Source: Zea mays (lineage: Eukaryota > Streptophyta > Magnoliopsida > Poales > Poaceae). Taken from it: a stretch of 64,000 nt of DNA. This document shows positions 34,578 to 46,299 of the stretch, piece after piece. Location of the stretch: NCBI RefSeq assembly GCF_902167145.1, contig NC_050097.1, positions 112,625,982 to 112,689,981 on the forward strand, read 5' to 3'. The translations under genes and the position numbers were made by a program. Positions within the stretch are counted from its first letter, which is position 1. Each line of letters starts with the position of its first letter. Under the pieces are notes generated by a model. That model ran no database searches, was not told the origin of the DNA, and saw nothing but the letters and a program-made list of their open reading frames with translations.

Positions 34578-35601
34578 ATGGATGGACCTTCGCCACACCT
34601 CCATGGCGGTGGCTTCCTAGAGCTGCTCAATGCCATGGGAGACCCAAGAAGCAGTGACATGGAGGCTGCCTTGGTCCGAGGCATCTCTGAGAGCAGCACA
34701 ACGGAGACAGGATGTCGTGGTTCAAGCGCCATGGAGGTGTTGGCCGTCTGTGGTAGCAGTGATGTCATGGCTGCGGTGTCGTTAGCGTCTGTTCGTGCTG
34801 CGGGGAGTAGCGCTTCGTGCTCCATGGAGGCGCTGGGCGTGCATGGCAGGAACGATGAAATGGTTGTGGTCATATTCTGTCCACACAACCGTTGTCATCA
34901 TCTAGTCCTTCTCAGGTTAGGAGAGGATGTAGTACACCAAAACAAAGCCTAATCTTTGACACAACGATGAGTCATTGCAATATAAATTAATTATTTGTCG
35001 GTTAGAATGATCAAATCATTTGATCTGGTATAAATTATGTGTCATTGTAGTACTCGACGTTTGTACCTGAATGTGATGATGTATTCAAGCCAAAAGTTGG
35101 AATGTTGTTTGACGAGATGGGAGACAAGATGCAAGAGGTAAAAATAAACATGTTTTGTATTTCTTCTTTGAATCATTACAATACTACATCCTATCTAACC
35201 ATTTTTTAACATGTGACTTTAGAGAGATTGTGTTTGACGACGAAGGCAATTTATTGGAGGAAAAGCCCGAAGATCCTAATGAGGTGGAAAGGAGGAAAAA
35301 TAAAGCAGCAGTGCGGAACAACGTTGAAGATTTGATTCAAAGAGCGAAGAGTTCAAAAGACGGCATGGATTTCTTGCGTTCAAGTGTGAAGAGCATAGAG
35401 ACTTCGTTTGGTCGAATTGTTCCTACCACAGTCCAAGCTCATCAACAAGGATATGAGTCCTTTATTGGTTGCACAATTCCATAAGAAATTGAAATCCATC
35501 CACCAACCAATGTTCTTTCGATGGGAAGGAGTAAAAGAATCAAGAGAGCCAAAGAATTACCAAAGCCACGGAAGAGCAAAATTGCTAAGAATGGCACCTA
35601 A
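34578..35601 (+). pseudogene. Remnant FAR1-type MULE gene (transposase core deleted)
   Basis: Three pieces of coding-like sequence are visible. A 124-codon frame from 34578 (MDGPSPHLHGGGFLELLNAM) is of unknown meaning. A short stretch near 35050-35139 contains FVPECDDVFKPKVGMLFDEM, the typical start of FAR1-like proteins. From about 35220 a C-terminal part has EVERRKNKAAVRNN and, past an in-frame TAA at 35482-35484, PPTNVLSMGRSKRIKRAKEL. The zinc-finger, DDE catalytic and SWIM regions between are missing, so no transposase can be made. FAR1-like proteins derive from MULE transposases; given the terminal repeats, this is a transposon remnant and not a host FAR1 gene. Confidence 0.7.
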
Positions 35602-35865
35602 ATATAGTTCATGCTATGTATGCTTAGTTTATTTGGTGGTGTAGATTTTAGATTGACATGTTTTGATTGTGCCTGGATGCTGTTAAATTTGACATGTTTT
35701 GATTGAACCCTACACTTAGGCACTCTCTCTGTTTCCCCCCACTTAGTAGCTCTGTTTGCTTCCCCGCACTCAGCAGCTCTCTCTGCTCTCCAAGCAACCT
35801 ATGGCGGAACCTGTAGAAGCTGATATTATGCACTTCCCAAAAAGCACAACAACATTGGAGGAGAT
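35447..35865 (+). repeat. Internal direct duplication, copy 2
   Basis: This is a close copy of 690-1105 in the same orientation. It continues after the solo LTR at 36487-36540 (atgtcagccaaatagcaaggg), just as copy 1 continues after the copia insertion at 34514. It is the less damaged copy of the FAR1-like C-terminal coding region. Confidence 0.8.
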
Positions 35866-36481
35866 TGTTGGGCGCCAAAACTGGTCGTCCGGACAGTCCA
35901 CACGGGTGGCGCGGACGGTCCGCGCGTGCATAGGATCAGTTAGAGTTCTGACTTTCTTGCGGGACTGGTTAGCTAGATCCACGGAATTAGCTTGGGAGAT
36001 CACGTGTAACGGGTCCAGACATCCCCCTCTATATATATGGAGGGCTACGGCCGATTGAATCATCAACAATCGAATCAATAATCAATTACATCTCATTTTT
36101 ACCTTATGCATTAGGAGTAGTTCTAGTTTAGCCTTAGATTAGCCTTTCCTTACCACAAATTCTCCACTTCTCTTCGGCTCTAAGTCGATTAGAGGAGTCT
36201 AGGGTGGCCTGCCAATTCTAGACAAGGCCTAGGACCTCTCCTCCCTGATGGGGTCCCTCCCGGGAGCGAGATCCCAGCGTTGTCGGCAAACTCTGCAGCC
36301 CCTACGCACGCGTGCACCGTCCGGCCTACAAGCGTGGATCGTCCAGCACGTTAGGCAGGGAACCAACCCCTGTGGCAGGTCACAGACCGTCTGACCCCTG
36401 GTCGCGGACCGTCCGCGCCTCCATAGAGAGCATCGTCGCTGGTTCTCAATGCAGTGATTGGTGCCCGCATCGACGCCAACA
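35866..36481. mobile_element. Solo LTR (616 bp), gypsy-type
   Basis: It starts tgttgggcgcc and ends gacgccaaca, with near-identical flanks gagat and gatat. The target sequence is confirmed by copy 1 of the MULE duplication, which is uninterrupted at this point. It contains ctatatatatgg, a TATA-like box, and the GC-rich words ggcgcggacggtccgcg and cgcggaccgtccgcgc, common in maize gypsy LTRs such as those of the Huck group. No internal region is present. Confidence 0.75.
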
Positions 36482-36559
36482 GATATGTCAGCCAAATAGC
36501 AAGGGAAGGTGACTGGTGGTGCAGTTTGCTCGGTCTCCAGGAAGAACCATCGAGTAGGG

Positions 36560-36737
36560 AGCCAGTGGGTTTTAGCAAAACAATGGCGGGCCAGCACGAG
36601 AGATGTGGGAGGGTATTTTAGCAGAAAACTAGTGAGAGAGGTGGGATACATGTTAGTCATTGGATCTTAGATGGAAGAGCAAGATTTAATATGTGTATTA
36701 TGTGCACCATCAACCCATGTGCACTGGATACGGTCTC
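36560..36737 (-). repeat. Right terminal inverted repeat of the MULE
   Basis: This is the reverse complement of 478-655 with moderate divergence. The outer end tctc at 36734-36737 is followed by taaatctat, the right copy of the target duplication. Confidence 0.8.
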
Positions 36738-37896
36738 TAAATCTATCACACTCAATTTTTAAAATAAAATCAGAATCGTCGTATATGTGCCCAATAAATT
36801 TACACATACAACACAAAAAATATATCGGAAACAATATCCTATAGCAGAAAACATCTCTATTAATATAAAGCAGGAGTTTCTCCATTCATGTTTGTGTGTC
36901 ACTGTTTCCCTTCCAGCCCTGCAAAAATAATGTAAAATAGTGTACATGTATGATGTTTGAACCTTGGTTATTAGTTCCACATTCACACCCACCTAGCAAA
37001 CAAAACGCACATATTTTTGTGGTTTATATTCTATACTCAAGCATAATATAGATGTTTTTATAAAAAATAGGAAAAAATAAAAACGGTCTGTAGCGGGCAT
37101 AGCCCATTGTGCCACACCTAAGGCCCAATCACCTCAATGGGCCATACCTAAGGCCTAGTCATGAAAATGGGCCGAGCCACAGGCCACCCAGTAGACACAC
37201 CCCATATGGACATGTATACTCGTACACCAGTGGTGTGCCTGCATAGGTAGGCAACGACGTAATCGATTGAGACACATGGATTTTTCGATTTGGTAAACTT
37301 AGGATTAGTTAGGTTCGATTCAAGACTGTATTTGTTTGATTGAGAAGGGAAAGAGCGGCAGCGCAGGCACCCGTTGTGGCACTATTGCTCGCCACACCTG
37401 CGAGGCCTAATTCATAAGGACGTGAGCACGACCCCACTATCACCTTTATCACAAGTTGTGTAGGACTTTATGATGCTCATTGTAAAGAACTAAAGCATGT
37501 TTGAATAACTATCACATTTAAACAAGGTCTACATATGTTATATATAGATAGAAACTATAGCAATCGACGAGCATCTAACTAGTAACTATATTGACTTTTA
37601 CATGTCTCAATGTAGTGGAATAGTTAGTAATATTGTTTTTAACTCAGTTCTTCACAAGGTCGTTTGACTGGGGGTGCATATGCCTAGCACTTGTAGAACA
37701 CTCCAGAAAACTCACTAGATCCAATATCTAGTATTCATCCAAGATTTTTGACCAAAGTGATGAAAAGTAAAGAAAGCATAAGTCCATATCATACATAACA
37801 ATTACAACATAGAATTATGAGGCTCAAATTAAAGGATATGGCAAATATTTACTACGGTTAGCATTATAAAGAGTCCTCTTTTAGTATTAATAACAT
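36738..37896. other. Unassigned intergenic sequence
   Basis: AT-rich DNA without coding signal. A short self-similar patch at 37100-37180 repeats cctaaggccc and aatgggcc. The last five bases (37892-37896, aacat) are the target duplication of element C. Nothing else is recognised. Confidence 0.5.
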
Positions 37897-38634
37897 TATT
37901 GGGCCCTCTCTAGCTGAAGGTCCTCAAAATGTCAACTAACCAACTATTCTTCAGCTTATTTTAAATATGGCAAGACAAATGCCTAAGAGCACCTTCGTCC
38001 ATGGAGAATGTACAACCATCATAATTATGGGGACGAGGTTGTAGCTTCAAACTATTGGTGCATGTACATGGTGAAGCAGCTAGCTGGAATAAAGCAAGCC
38101 ATCATGAATTCTTCAGCAAGAAAAGAAGAAGACAAGACAACATTGCCCTTAGCTTGCTAGATAGTATAAATGTATAGGCTTGAGGGCATAATTGTAATTT
38201 TACTAAAGTTATACCTAACACTTATAAATAGTGGAATAGTGCCATGCATCAGACACACTTTTTAGCTAGGGAAATTATTTCCTCTGCCTATGGAGTCACT
38301 TTTTAGCTAGGGAAATTATTTCACTCTGCCTATGGAGTTGTATTTCCTTTACCTTGGCGTTGTAATTCTAAGAAGCCAAAGGTATACTTATAATCCTTTG
38401 TTTAGTAGAAACATGAAGAAACAAGTAATGTTTGATAAGGTTGAATAATGTGTTTCGTCTTTATTACATTCATTTTTAATGTTCCTCATTTGTTTTCTAT
38501 TGGTTCTTAGTATCTTCGTCCTTTACTTTATCTTTCCTCTGAGATAGATAATGTGAAGGATGAAGATGAAGCTTGATTTAATTATGTTGCCTTATTTTTG
38601 GTCTCCCAAAGGAATCAAAAACAAATGACCATTA
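37897..38634 (+). repeat. 5' LTR of element C
   Basis: The start is mutated (tattgggccctctc where the partner has tgttgggagccctc). It shares gtacaaccatcataatta and acacttataaatagtggaatagtgcc with 44108-44794. The TATA box is tataaatag (38223-38231). Confidence 0.88.
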
Positions 38635-38682
38635 TTGGCACCCACCTCCAGTGAACTCACGACTACCTCAAGAAGCTTCATC

Positions 38683-40109
38683 ATGCCTCCAAAGAATACA
38701 TTGACTGACTCTGTTTTCACTCCCATAGATCCGAACCAAGATTAAGGTGCACTTCTTCGTGACACGCGAAATCATAAGAGAAAGGCCATTGACTCTCCAC
38801 CACAAGATGAACCTAGAAACTATTCAGCAACAAGTTGAGAAGTAGACGGATGACGCATCTGAACAAATGTGTAACATTACACAGCAAATTGAGCAACCAG
38901 AACAACAGTACTATCAGAGGGATCTTCGGTATGAAGGCCACATCTATGATGATTTCTTGTGCAACGATACTTCTCCTTCGACTGTAGAACTATAGACCAT
39001 GACATGACCACCATTATACAAGCCATCCAACTACCAATGTATGATGGTCATTCAGATTCGAAGCAATTTTTGATGAGTTATGACGCCACAATATCATCAT
39101 AAAGTGGCAACACAGCAGTAATGGCAAAGTCATTTGTCATGGTGGTCCAAAGTGTTGGTCAAACATGGTATTCTTGCCTTCGGCCAGACACAATGACTTC
39201 ATGGCAAAAGCTTAAGGATATATTCTCACAAGTTTTTAGGGTTTTTAGACGAAGCCCACCACCGCTCAAACCCTGTTCCAATGCACCCAAGATCATGATG
39301 AGTATCTCCAGGATTTTGTCCGAAGATTCCTTCAGTTTCGGGCGCAGGCCTCAACGGTCCCAAATGAAATCTTTATTGAGGCAATGATCAAGGGTTTCGT
39401 CTTGGACTAGCTACCCAATACTTTGCCAGAAATCCTCCTCAATACTTAGAAAAGTTGCTTCAGAAGATGAATGAATATATTAGGGTCAACAATAATTTTA
39501 GTCAAAGAAAGGAAGAGGCCCAAAAGGTACTTGCATATGACCAGGGGCTTTGGAGGAAGGTTTCACCTTAAGCACATCAGAAGCAGTACAAAGATAAGGC
39601 TGGTCAGTCTCAAAGGCAACAAAGTCAACCCTAGGAATTAGGAACCCAGCAATAATCTTAGAACAATTTCTGCTCGGCAGCTTCAAGAGGGGGGAAGAAG
39701 CCGAAGCTTTGGAGGAACATTCAACGCTCAGCCAAGAAAGCTATTTTTCTTTTTCTATGGGGATAACAAGGGTCATACTATGAAGAATTGCCAAGCGACC
39801 ATACAAAAGGAGGATCTTGCTAAAGCACGACAAAACCAGTCGAAGGAGGTCTTTCATACATTTTTGTACTATTCCCCTTATATTCCAAAACACGTTCAAC
39901 GTCAACAGCTAAAGCTACAACCTTTAGGATCCTTTACTTCAACAAGCGCATCACCAAGCCACTATGTGGTACCTGTGCCATTCATCCCAGAACCTCCACC
40001 ATATGAGCAACCACCAATTAGCCAGCCCGAGTTCACAATGCAAGAAATGCTTCAGCAGGATAGAAGGGATCTGTCCGAAGCTCGAATAGTAGACATCGTG
40101 GTCCTGTAA
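38683..40109 (+). pseudogene. gag: Gag of element C (multiple stops, altered zinc knuckle)
   Basis: It starts MPPKNTLTDSVFTPIDPNQD at 38683, homologous to the start of Gag in element A. Several stops follow in the first 100 codons. Later segments keep QLPMYDGHSDSKQFLMSY, MAKSFVMVVQSVGQTWYS and a C-terminal QPEFTMQEMLQQDRRDLSEA. At the zinc-knuckle position the sequence reads FFFYGDNKGHTMKNC, so the first two cysteines of the CCHC motif are replaced by Phe and Tyr while His and the last Cys remain. Element D has the same replacements. The protein is no longer expressible. Confidence 0.85.
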
Positions 40110-40259
40110 TCTAAACACATCTACTAGAGCCTGAAGGGTTGTCCCAAGGAGACAAAACTAGAATTGATAGCCAAAAATCTATTGTAGTCTTTTCCTTCTT
40201 CTAGATTGCTTTCTTTCAGTCTACCTTCATCGCAAAACACAATTAGGGAATATGCCCTT

Positions 40260-40620
40260 CAAAACTTGTATGTGTAACTTTGAGGTTACACCATCGAGTG
40301 TAACAAAAAGTATAAGGCACTGAAGGCTCAAAAGTCATTCCTAGGGCAATGAAGAGTCAGAGAAAACACCAAGTAAAGGTGAAAAGACTCAAAAGTCATT
40401 CCTAAGGGAATGCAAAGTCAGAGAAAACACTTAGTAAAGGTGAAAAGGCTCGAAAGTCATTCCTAAGGGAATGTAGAGTCAGAGTAAACACCTGGTAAAG
40501 TTGAAAAGGCTCGAAAGTTGTTTCTAAGGGTATGTAGAGTCAAAGAAAACACCTAATAAAGGTGAAAAGGCTCAAAAGTCGTTCCTAAGATGATGCAGAG
40601 TCAGATACAAAAGGACATCA
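40260..40620. repeat. About 60-bp tandem repeat block of element C
   Basis: Five to six diverged units are visible, each with aaaagtcattcctaaggg, aatgcagagtcagag and aacacctagtaaaggtg. Each unit can form a CATTCC/GGAATG hairpin around TAAG. In orientation and position it matches the reverse complement of the repeat blocks of elements A and B. Confidence 0.85.
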
Positions 40621-40996
40621 GAATGAAGGAAGGATCATTCTTTTTTATGATATACCTTCATTACATGAGCTTTAGCATCATACATAGCATCTCTTCACAT
40701 TCCATACGAAAAGGGCAAGAAGGGAGGATATTTTTTCATTCAAGAATTTACAAACTTGTTATTACTTGACAATTCTTATGAGAGCGCTGGAGCAGCTCAT
40801 AAAAGGCATCATCTTGCTGTAAGAAAATACCTTTGTTACACTTCTAATTTCAGATCTTCATAATGTGTGAAAATAAGGGAAGGTGTTTTTCGCCTTCGGA
40901 TCAAAAAAGGAAATATTTATTTATTTCACACATCACAAAGAGTAGCATGCTAAAAATATGAAGTCTTAATATTACAAGAATAATTATAAGAATGAT

Positions 40997-43736
40997 CTAG
41001 TCCTCTTTTAGTACTATTTCAGCAATGTTACTAAAAACTTCATCAACAACTTCATCTACTGTTTTGTTCATCATATCAAGATGCACCAGCCAATCTTGCA
41101 GTATCGGGTCTTCATCGGGATTGTACTCTTTGGGCTTCGGTGATAGGGCATCTTTACAATAAAAATGTGATTTTATCTCCAAGTGGAAAAGTCTAAGGAA
41201 ATTATCTGAAGCGCTGCAAGGTAAGCATGTAAGTTACCTTTGAGTTCTTTTAGACATAAAGCTTACTTTGTTTCTCTAGTTGTTTTAGCAGCCTTATGAA
41301 TCTACAGAAGAAGCACCATGTGTAAGTATTAAACTTCATAAAACAAAGGTAAAATCACAATGTTAAAAAAGAACCTTTCCCGCATTTTATCTAGCAGTTT
41401 CATGTGCAAGCTTCTTCCCGCTACCTAGCCACGCATCTATATAGAATTTCTTCCCTAATTTTATCGCCTCAGCTAAAGAGACTTTGATATTTTCAATAGA
41501 GAATTTAAATTCTGGCTAGATAGCAACATTTACATGTTTGCATGCAGCATTTTCAAGTATTGAAGTAGCCCCTCGAGCATCCTACTTGCGCAATAGTCAC
41601 CATGGGTCGATAGGACTTCGTCAAAAGCTTCAACTTCTCCTTCGGCATTGCAGATAACCCGCACTCAAGCTTCGATATCCTATGTTTCTCATCATAACCC
41701 AACATACATCAAGTTCCCTATTGTCTGGAAGGAAATAGAGATAGTCATCTTCGATGTGGCCACCGTAAACAAGTGAGCCTATGGGTATTTTAGATCTTCA
41801 GAAAAAGTTTGCACTTCGGTAATTTGTTCGACAGTTAGCTACCCTCCAGAAGCGTGCCAAATGATATACTCTCGCGACCCTACTGGTTTCTCTTCGGCTA
41901 TTTCAATGTCCTCCTTGAAGTCTTCATCTTGCTCCGTTAAGTCTTCCTTTAATGCATCAGAAATAGTATAAACCTTTGAAGGAGCAGGCTTTTCTGGAGC
42001 AACATCGCTTTTTGAGCATAATTAAACATTTTGGTCAGTCCAATTTTTGCGCTCTCATTACCGGTCTCATTATCATTTGTCGAAGAAGGTAGAGAAACCT
42101 TCATCTCGATGGGTCCCTTATGTTTTATAGGTTTAAGGATCGCCTTTAGGGCATTAGCCATCCTCTTGCCCTTCCATGATGTTCCTTCAGTCGTCGTTTT
42201 TAGTTTCGGCTCCGACCTTGGCTTTGGCTCAAGCTATAGGTTGGTTATGGGGACTTTGTCATGGATAGGTAGTTCAACTACCTCCTCCTCCCCCTGTATT
42301 AAAATAAAATTAACACCAAATCCTTCGAAATAGACTCAACTCTTAGAAAAATCAGAGCTTTTACCTTTGTCAAACCCGAAGAGCCAACCTTCGGCTTAGT
42401 AACAGGTGTGTCCTAGGTGGCAACTTCCCCAACAGCAGTAGTTGTCATAAATAACACTGGCTCAATAATAGCCACTCTCTTTGTAATAAGTCTTTTGTTG
42501 CCTCGCCGAGATCTTTACCCTCTTCTACTTCAGGGCAGATGCTGGCGACTTTAGTGCACTTTTATTTTTCTTGTCCATGCCTTGTTTTTACTCGGGAGTA
42601 ATCTGGGTAAACAAAATGTATCGCGTCAAATACCCAATTCAATGTCCTCTTGACTCGAGCCCCGAATGCTGTTGTCAGGGCTTCGTCCTCTTTTTTTGTA
42701 AAGTTACCCAAAATTTCGTCGGACTTTGATTTGATGGTCCCTAGCCAGTCATCATCTGGATCACCAAACTGGTTTCTGTAATGGTAAGTATACTTTAGAT
42801 ACACCAGGCCACCCTTCTCCATCTCTTGCCTTGATGGGCTACCTTCTTTTATCTTCAGCCTTTCCCACTAATTTGCAAACAACCACATCCTAAAGGCTAG
42901 ATGTTCCTTCACTAGATCCCTTGTACCGATATAGCTGCACATGGCATTAAAAGCCACCAGAGTAGTTTGAGCTTTGTTAGACATCACAATTGTTGGCCAC
43001 TTTATGCCAAACTGAGGTGTTATGGGTCTTTGAATGATTCCTCTCATGTATTCCCTCTTCTCCAAGTCATTTCTACATAAAACCATTCCTCCGTTAAAGC
43101 AGCTAGCCACTTGCTTCAATACGCCAGGGCAGGGTACCAGGCATTTTTTCAGTATACAGAACGTGAAACATCTGAAGTTGTTATCGAGTTGCTCTTTTCC
43201 AGTTGCCTTTGTCTAGTAGTGGAGCTCATGAATGTTGCAGAAGCAATCAACATTTGGCTCCACGCATTGGCTTCTCACAGCCCAGATAAAAATCCACATC
43301 GTTACCAAAGCATTTGAGGTCAGCTGGTGAAGATAAATATCAAAATTCTTTACGACCTCAACTAGCCTTTTATGAAGTGGAAACTGAAGTCCGACATTAA
43401 TAAAGCTTAAAAACAAAACCACCTTGTCTTTCTCGTGACGCGAGACATTATCCTCTCCCAAACTCTCACAATAGACATATCATAAAAATAATTGTTGTTC
43501 ATCACCTCGATATGCTCTTTCTTCATGGTCGATTTGCCGAAGACAACATGGCTTGGTTTTGAGGGCCTAACTTCCGCATCATTGATATCTTCTTCAAAAT
43601 CAAGCTCTTCGCTATCCCTAGAATCATCAGATAGGCTAGCCATGATTTCTTTAGTGATCTTTTCAACCCTGGCCTTCTCCGCAACATCAAAATATGCCAT
43701 CAAGGCGAGCTCGTCACTCTTTCCCTTTTCGGCCAT
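40997..43736 (-). pseudogene. Antisense accessory gene of element C (Transposase_28-like), decayed
   Basis: This is a homologue of the antisense genes of A and B. The start is MAEKGKSDELALMAY at 43736, where A has MSEDKKAVAESKLS. Conserved segments follow in several frames: RPSKPSHVVFGKSTMKKEHI, FINVGLQFPLHKRLVEVVKN, IYLHQLTSNALVTM, FIWAVRSQCVEPN and YIGTRDLVKEHLAFRMW. The tail, ending at 40997, keeps MNKTVDEVVDEVFSNIAEIV, which aligns with the last exon in A. Frameshifts and stops divide it into at least five open pieces. Exon borders cannot be placed firmly. Function unknown. Confidence 0.75.
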
Positions 43737-43880
43737 TTGAAGAATTTCGAAAGTCGTAAGAAAATAGAGTTGTGCAATGAGCGAGTTCTCCGAAGTAACT
43801 TTGGAGTTTGAGCAAATGGCAATTGTTAGTTGGCAAAAGCAAATGAATGTCGTCTTCGATACACATGCCTCGCACTCCAC

Positions 43881-44040
43881 TTTATACATAAAGCAGGCAA
43901 AAAAGCATGGGAGTCAAAAATTCAAAAGATGGTTTTATCGCTACTAGTGGGTCCTTCTTGGCAGACTTTTTTTGAAGGTGTATTTTTCATAGTTCATTTC
44001 GCTAACAAGCTCAGAAAATGTGTTTTTCGGACCTTCGCCA
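43881..44040 (-). promoter_or_regulatory. Probable promoter of the antisense gene in element C
   Basis: On the minus strand TATGTATAAA (43881-43890) lies about 145 bp upstream of the ATG. Further upstream is GCGAAGGTCCGAAAAACACA (44018-44037). This is the same layout as in elements A and B. The pairing half of the hairpin is not kept here. Confidence 0.5.
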
Positions 44041-44107
44041 CGAGGCCTTTATTTATTTCGCAGTCTGAGCTCATTATGAAAAACAAATTAATACCGCGAG
44101 TGACTAT

Positions 44108-44794
44108 TGTTGGGAGCCCTCCCTAGCCGAGGTCCTTCTTCAGCCTGTTTTAAATATTGTAGCATAGATGCCGAAGAGGACCTTCGTCTAGGGAAGATGT
44201 ACAACCATCATAATTATAGGGACGAAGCTAGTAGCTTTGAATTATTGGCACATGTACATGTTGAAGAAGCTAGTTCGAATAAAGCAAAGCCATCATGACT
44301 TCTTCAGCAAGAATACAATAAGAGAAGACAATATTGCCCTTAGCTTTGCTAGCTAGTACAAATGTATAAGTTTAAGGGCATAATTGTAATTTTATCGAAG
44401 TTGTACCCAACACCTATAAATAGAGGAATAGTGCCATGCATCAGACACACTTTTTTAGCAAGGGAAAGTTATTTCGCTCTGCCTACGAAGGTGTACTTCC
44501 TTTACCTTCGCGTTGTAACTCCAAGAAGCCAAACGTATACATGCAATTCTTTGTTAATAGAAAAAGGAAGAAGCAAGTAATGTTTGATAAAGTTGAATCA
44601 TGTGTTTCATGTTTATAATATATTACATTAATTATTAATGTTCCTCATTTGTTTTTTGTTGGTTCTAGTATCTTCGACCTTTACTTTATCTTTCCTCCGA
44701 GATAGATAAAGTGAAGGACAAAGAAGTAGCTCGATTCAATTGTGTTGCCTCGTTTTTTTGGTCTCCTAAAGGAATAAAAAATGAGTGACCAATA
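44108..44794 (+). repeat. 3' LTR of element C
   Basis: It starts tgttgggagccct and ends gtgaccaata, the last bases being mutated from the usual ca end. It contains cctataaatagaggaatag, the LTR TATA region (around 44411-44430). Confidence 0.88.
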
Positions 44795-45656
44795 AACATC
44801 AACTCAGTGATCCAAATAATCAAATAATAACATGATTATGTAAGCAAGAATAACGTATAGCATAAATTAATTGATCATTAGTGTCTTTTCATTTATCCAT
44901 TCATCTATTCAATACGGAGTCCATACTGTTTGTAACCATGCCACAATTATTACAATAGTTTTAGATACTCTAAAAGGTTGTACATCTTTACATGTGAGCT
45001 ATGATTCCTGTTTACAAGGGGTAGCAAGCCCCAAACTGCGCTTCCAAAGCGTTTGGCATAGTTTTACAATGAAATCTTTCAAAATTTTGTCTAATAACTT
45101 AGTGACCATTAGATTTTGGTGCTAGGCAAACATATATCCTCTTTTAAATGGCAAATCCTATAATGGCTATACAGATAGAAACATATATAGGTCATATTAT
45201 ACTCGAAGTGTCAAACCTCTTTTGTGCATTTGGGTAACCACTAGCAAGTTAGAATAGGTCTTCATGCTTAGACAAAGTTAGAGCAATAATATCACTCTTA
45301 GTTGTATGTAAGTCCCGAATTGTCACTTAGAAATAAGTTCTTAAGGAGAGCAATTAGATCACCATAAAAACCTAATACTCTAGCCCCATGATTCCATGTT
45401 GCTAAAAAATAATTTTTTAGTACTAGCTGCATATATCATTCATCAAGTAACACATATCACAGTTACTAATTTGAACACCCACAAAGATAATGTTCATACA
45501 AATTAACTCATAGGTGACAAAGTATAAATAACAAAACTAAAAAAATCCTTAGGAATATCAAGCTAGACACATGCATATGAATTAAATATATTAAATATGA
45601 TAAGGTAATAAGAAAGATCATATGCTATTTTACACTTGCTTTCCACTCTCAAACTA
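44795..45656. other. Unassigned intergenic sequence
   Basis: AT-rich, non-coding. No terminal repeats, coding signal or RNA gene recognised. Confidence 0.5.
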
Positions 45657-45659
45657 TTA

Positions 45660-45786
45660 GGGCTTGTTTGGGAGCAAGTGGAATGAAGAGAATTGAGCGG
45701 ACTAGAATCCTCACTATTTAAAATCGAATAGTAGGGGATTCTAGCCCCCTCAACCCTCTTCATTACTCTTGCTTCCAAACAAACCC
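45660..45786. mobile_element. Tourist-like MITE (127 bp)
   Basis: It has near-perfect terminal inverted repeats, gggcttgtttgggagcaag and cttgcttccaaacaaaccc. Both sides carry TTA (45657-45659 and 45787-45789), the target duplication typical of PIF/Harbinger-derived Tourist elements. Confidence 0.85.
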
Positions 45787-45789
45787 TTA

Positions 45790-46288
45790 GGTTTTGGTCT
45801 AGACCTGTCTTCAACACTCATAGACAACTCTTCTTCTACACAAAGTTCTTAGCAACCAAGCAACATCACACATTGAGAAACAAACAAGGAATAAATAGAA
45901 TAACTTAGAACAGTACATCAATCCTAAGAAAAATAGAAAAAGATCATACTAGAAGGCGGGACACATTACTAGAGACGCAAGAACGCCGGAAACAAACATG
46001 ATATAGAGGATACGACTAATGAAAAATTTTACAATATTGAATACATAAACGACTACATGTTGCATTTGCTTTAATTAACAAAGCATGTACAAAAGTTAGA
46101 AGCGGTCCAAATTATATTTGATTAAAAATTGTATTTAAAACTGGACATGTTTTACTTACAAACATTTCATAACTTATATTTGTTTTGACATTTAGGAAAC
46201 ATATATTATATGAGACCATCGAACAAAAATAAAAACATGCATCGTGTTTAGGTTATTATATAAACATAGTTAAGTTAGCATTACATAT
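45790..46288. other. Unassigned intergenic sequence
   Basis: AT-rich and non-coding; nothing recognised apart from the left copy of the LINE target duplication that follows. Confidence 0.5.
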
Positions 46289-46299
46289 ATTAAGTTTTT

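Larger units (their letters stand above)
478..36737 (+). mobile_element. Mutator-like element, FAR1/Jittery type, deletion derivative with nested insertions
   Basis: Long terminal inverted repeats (about 175 bp, starting gaga) bound the element. The flanking 9-mers taaatcaat (469-477) and taaatctat (36738-36746) match at 8 of 9 positions, as expected for a Mutator-type target duplication. After removing the nested copia element (1106-34508) and a solo LTR (35866-36481), about 2.2 kb of MULE sequence remains. It includes a FAR1-like start (around 35050) and a FAR1-like C-terminal coding region, but no DDE core or SWIM zinc finger, so it cannot be autonomous. It also contains a direct internal duplication (690-1105 versus 35447-35865). 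Boundaries are well supported; the FAR1 assignment rests on recognised motifs. Confidence 0.8.
37897..44794 (+). mobile_element. Tat-lineage gypsy element C (gag plus antisense gene, no pol), old
   Basis: The LTRs are 37897-38634 and 44108-44794, with identical aacat at 37892-37896 and 44795-44799. Sense is plus: primer site 38636-38653, Gag pseudogene 38683-40109, tandem repeats 40260-40620, and a convergent minus-strand gene 43736-40997. As in element A, no protease, reverse transcriptase or integrase remains; only about 150 bp separate gag from the repeats. The LTRs are much more diverged than in A and B, and both genes are broken by stops and frameshifts, so this is an older insertion. 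Confidence 0.9.

Noticed and set aside
34578..35601. A functional host FAR1-related gene
   Set aside because: It lies between Mutator terminal repeats, lacks the core domains and has an in-frame stop.
37070..37260. Self-similar aaggcccaat and aatgggcc words as a possible new repeat
   Set aside because: Only two or three short imperfect copies; not enough to define an element.
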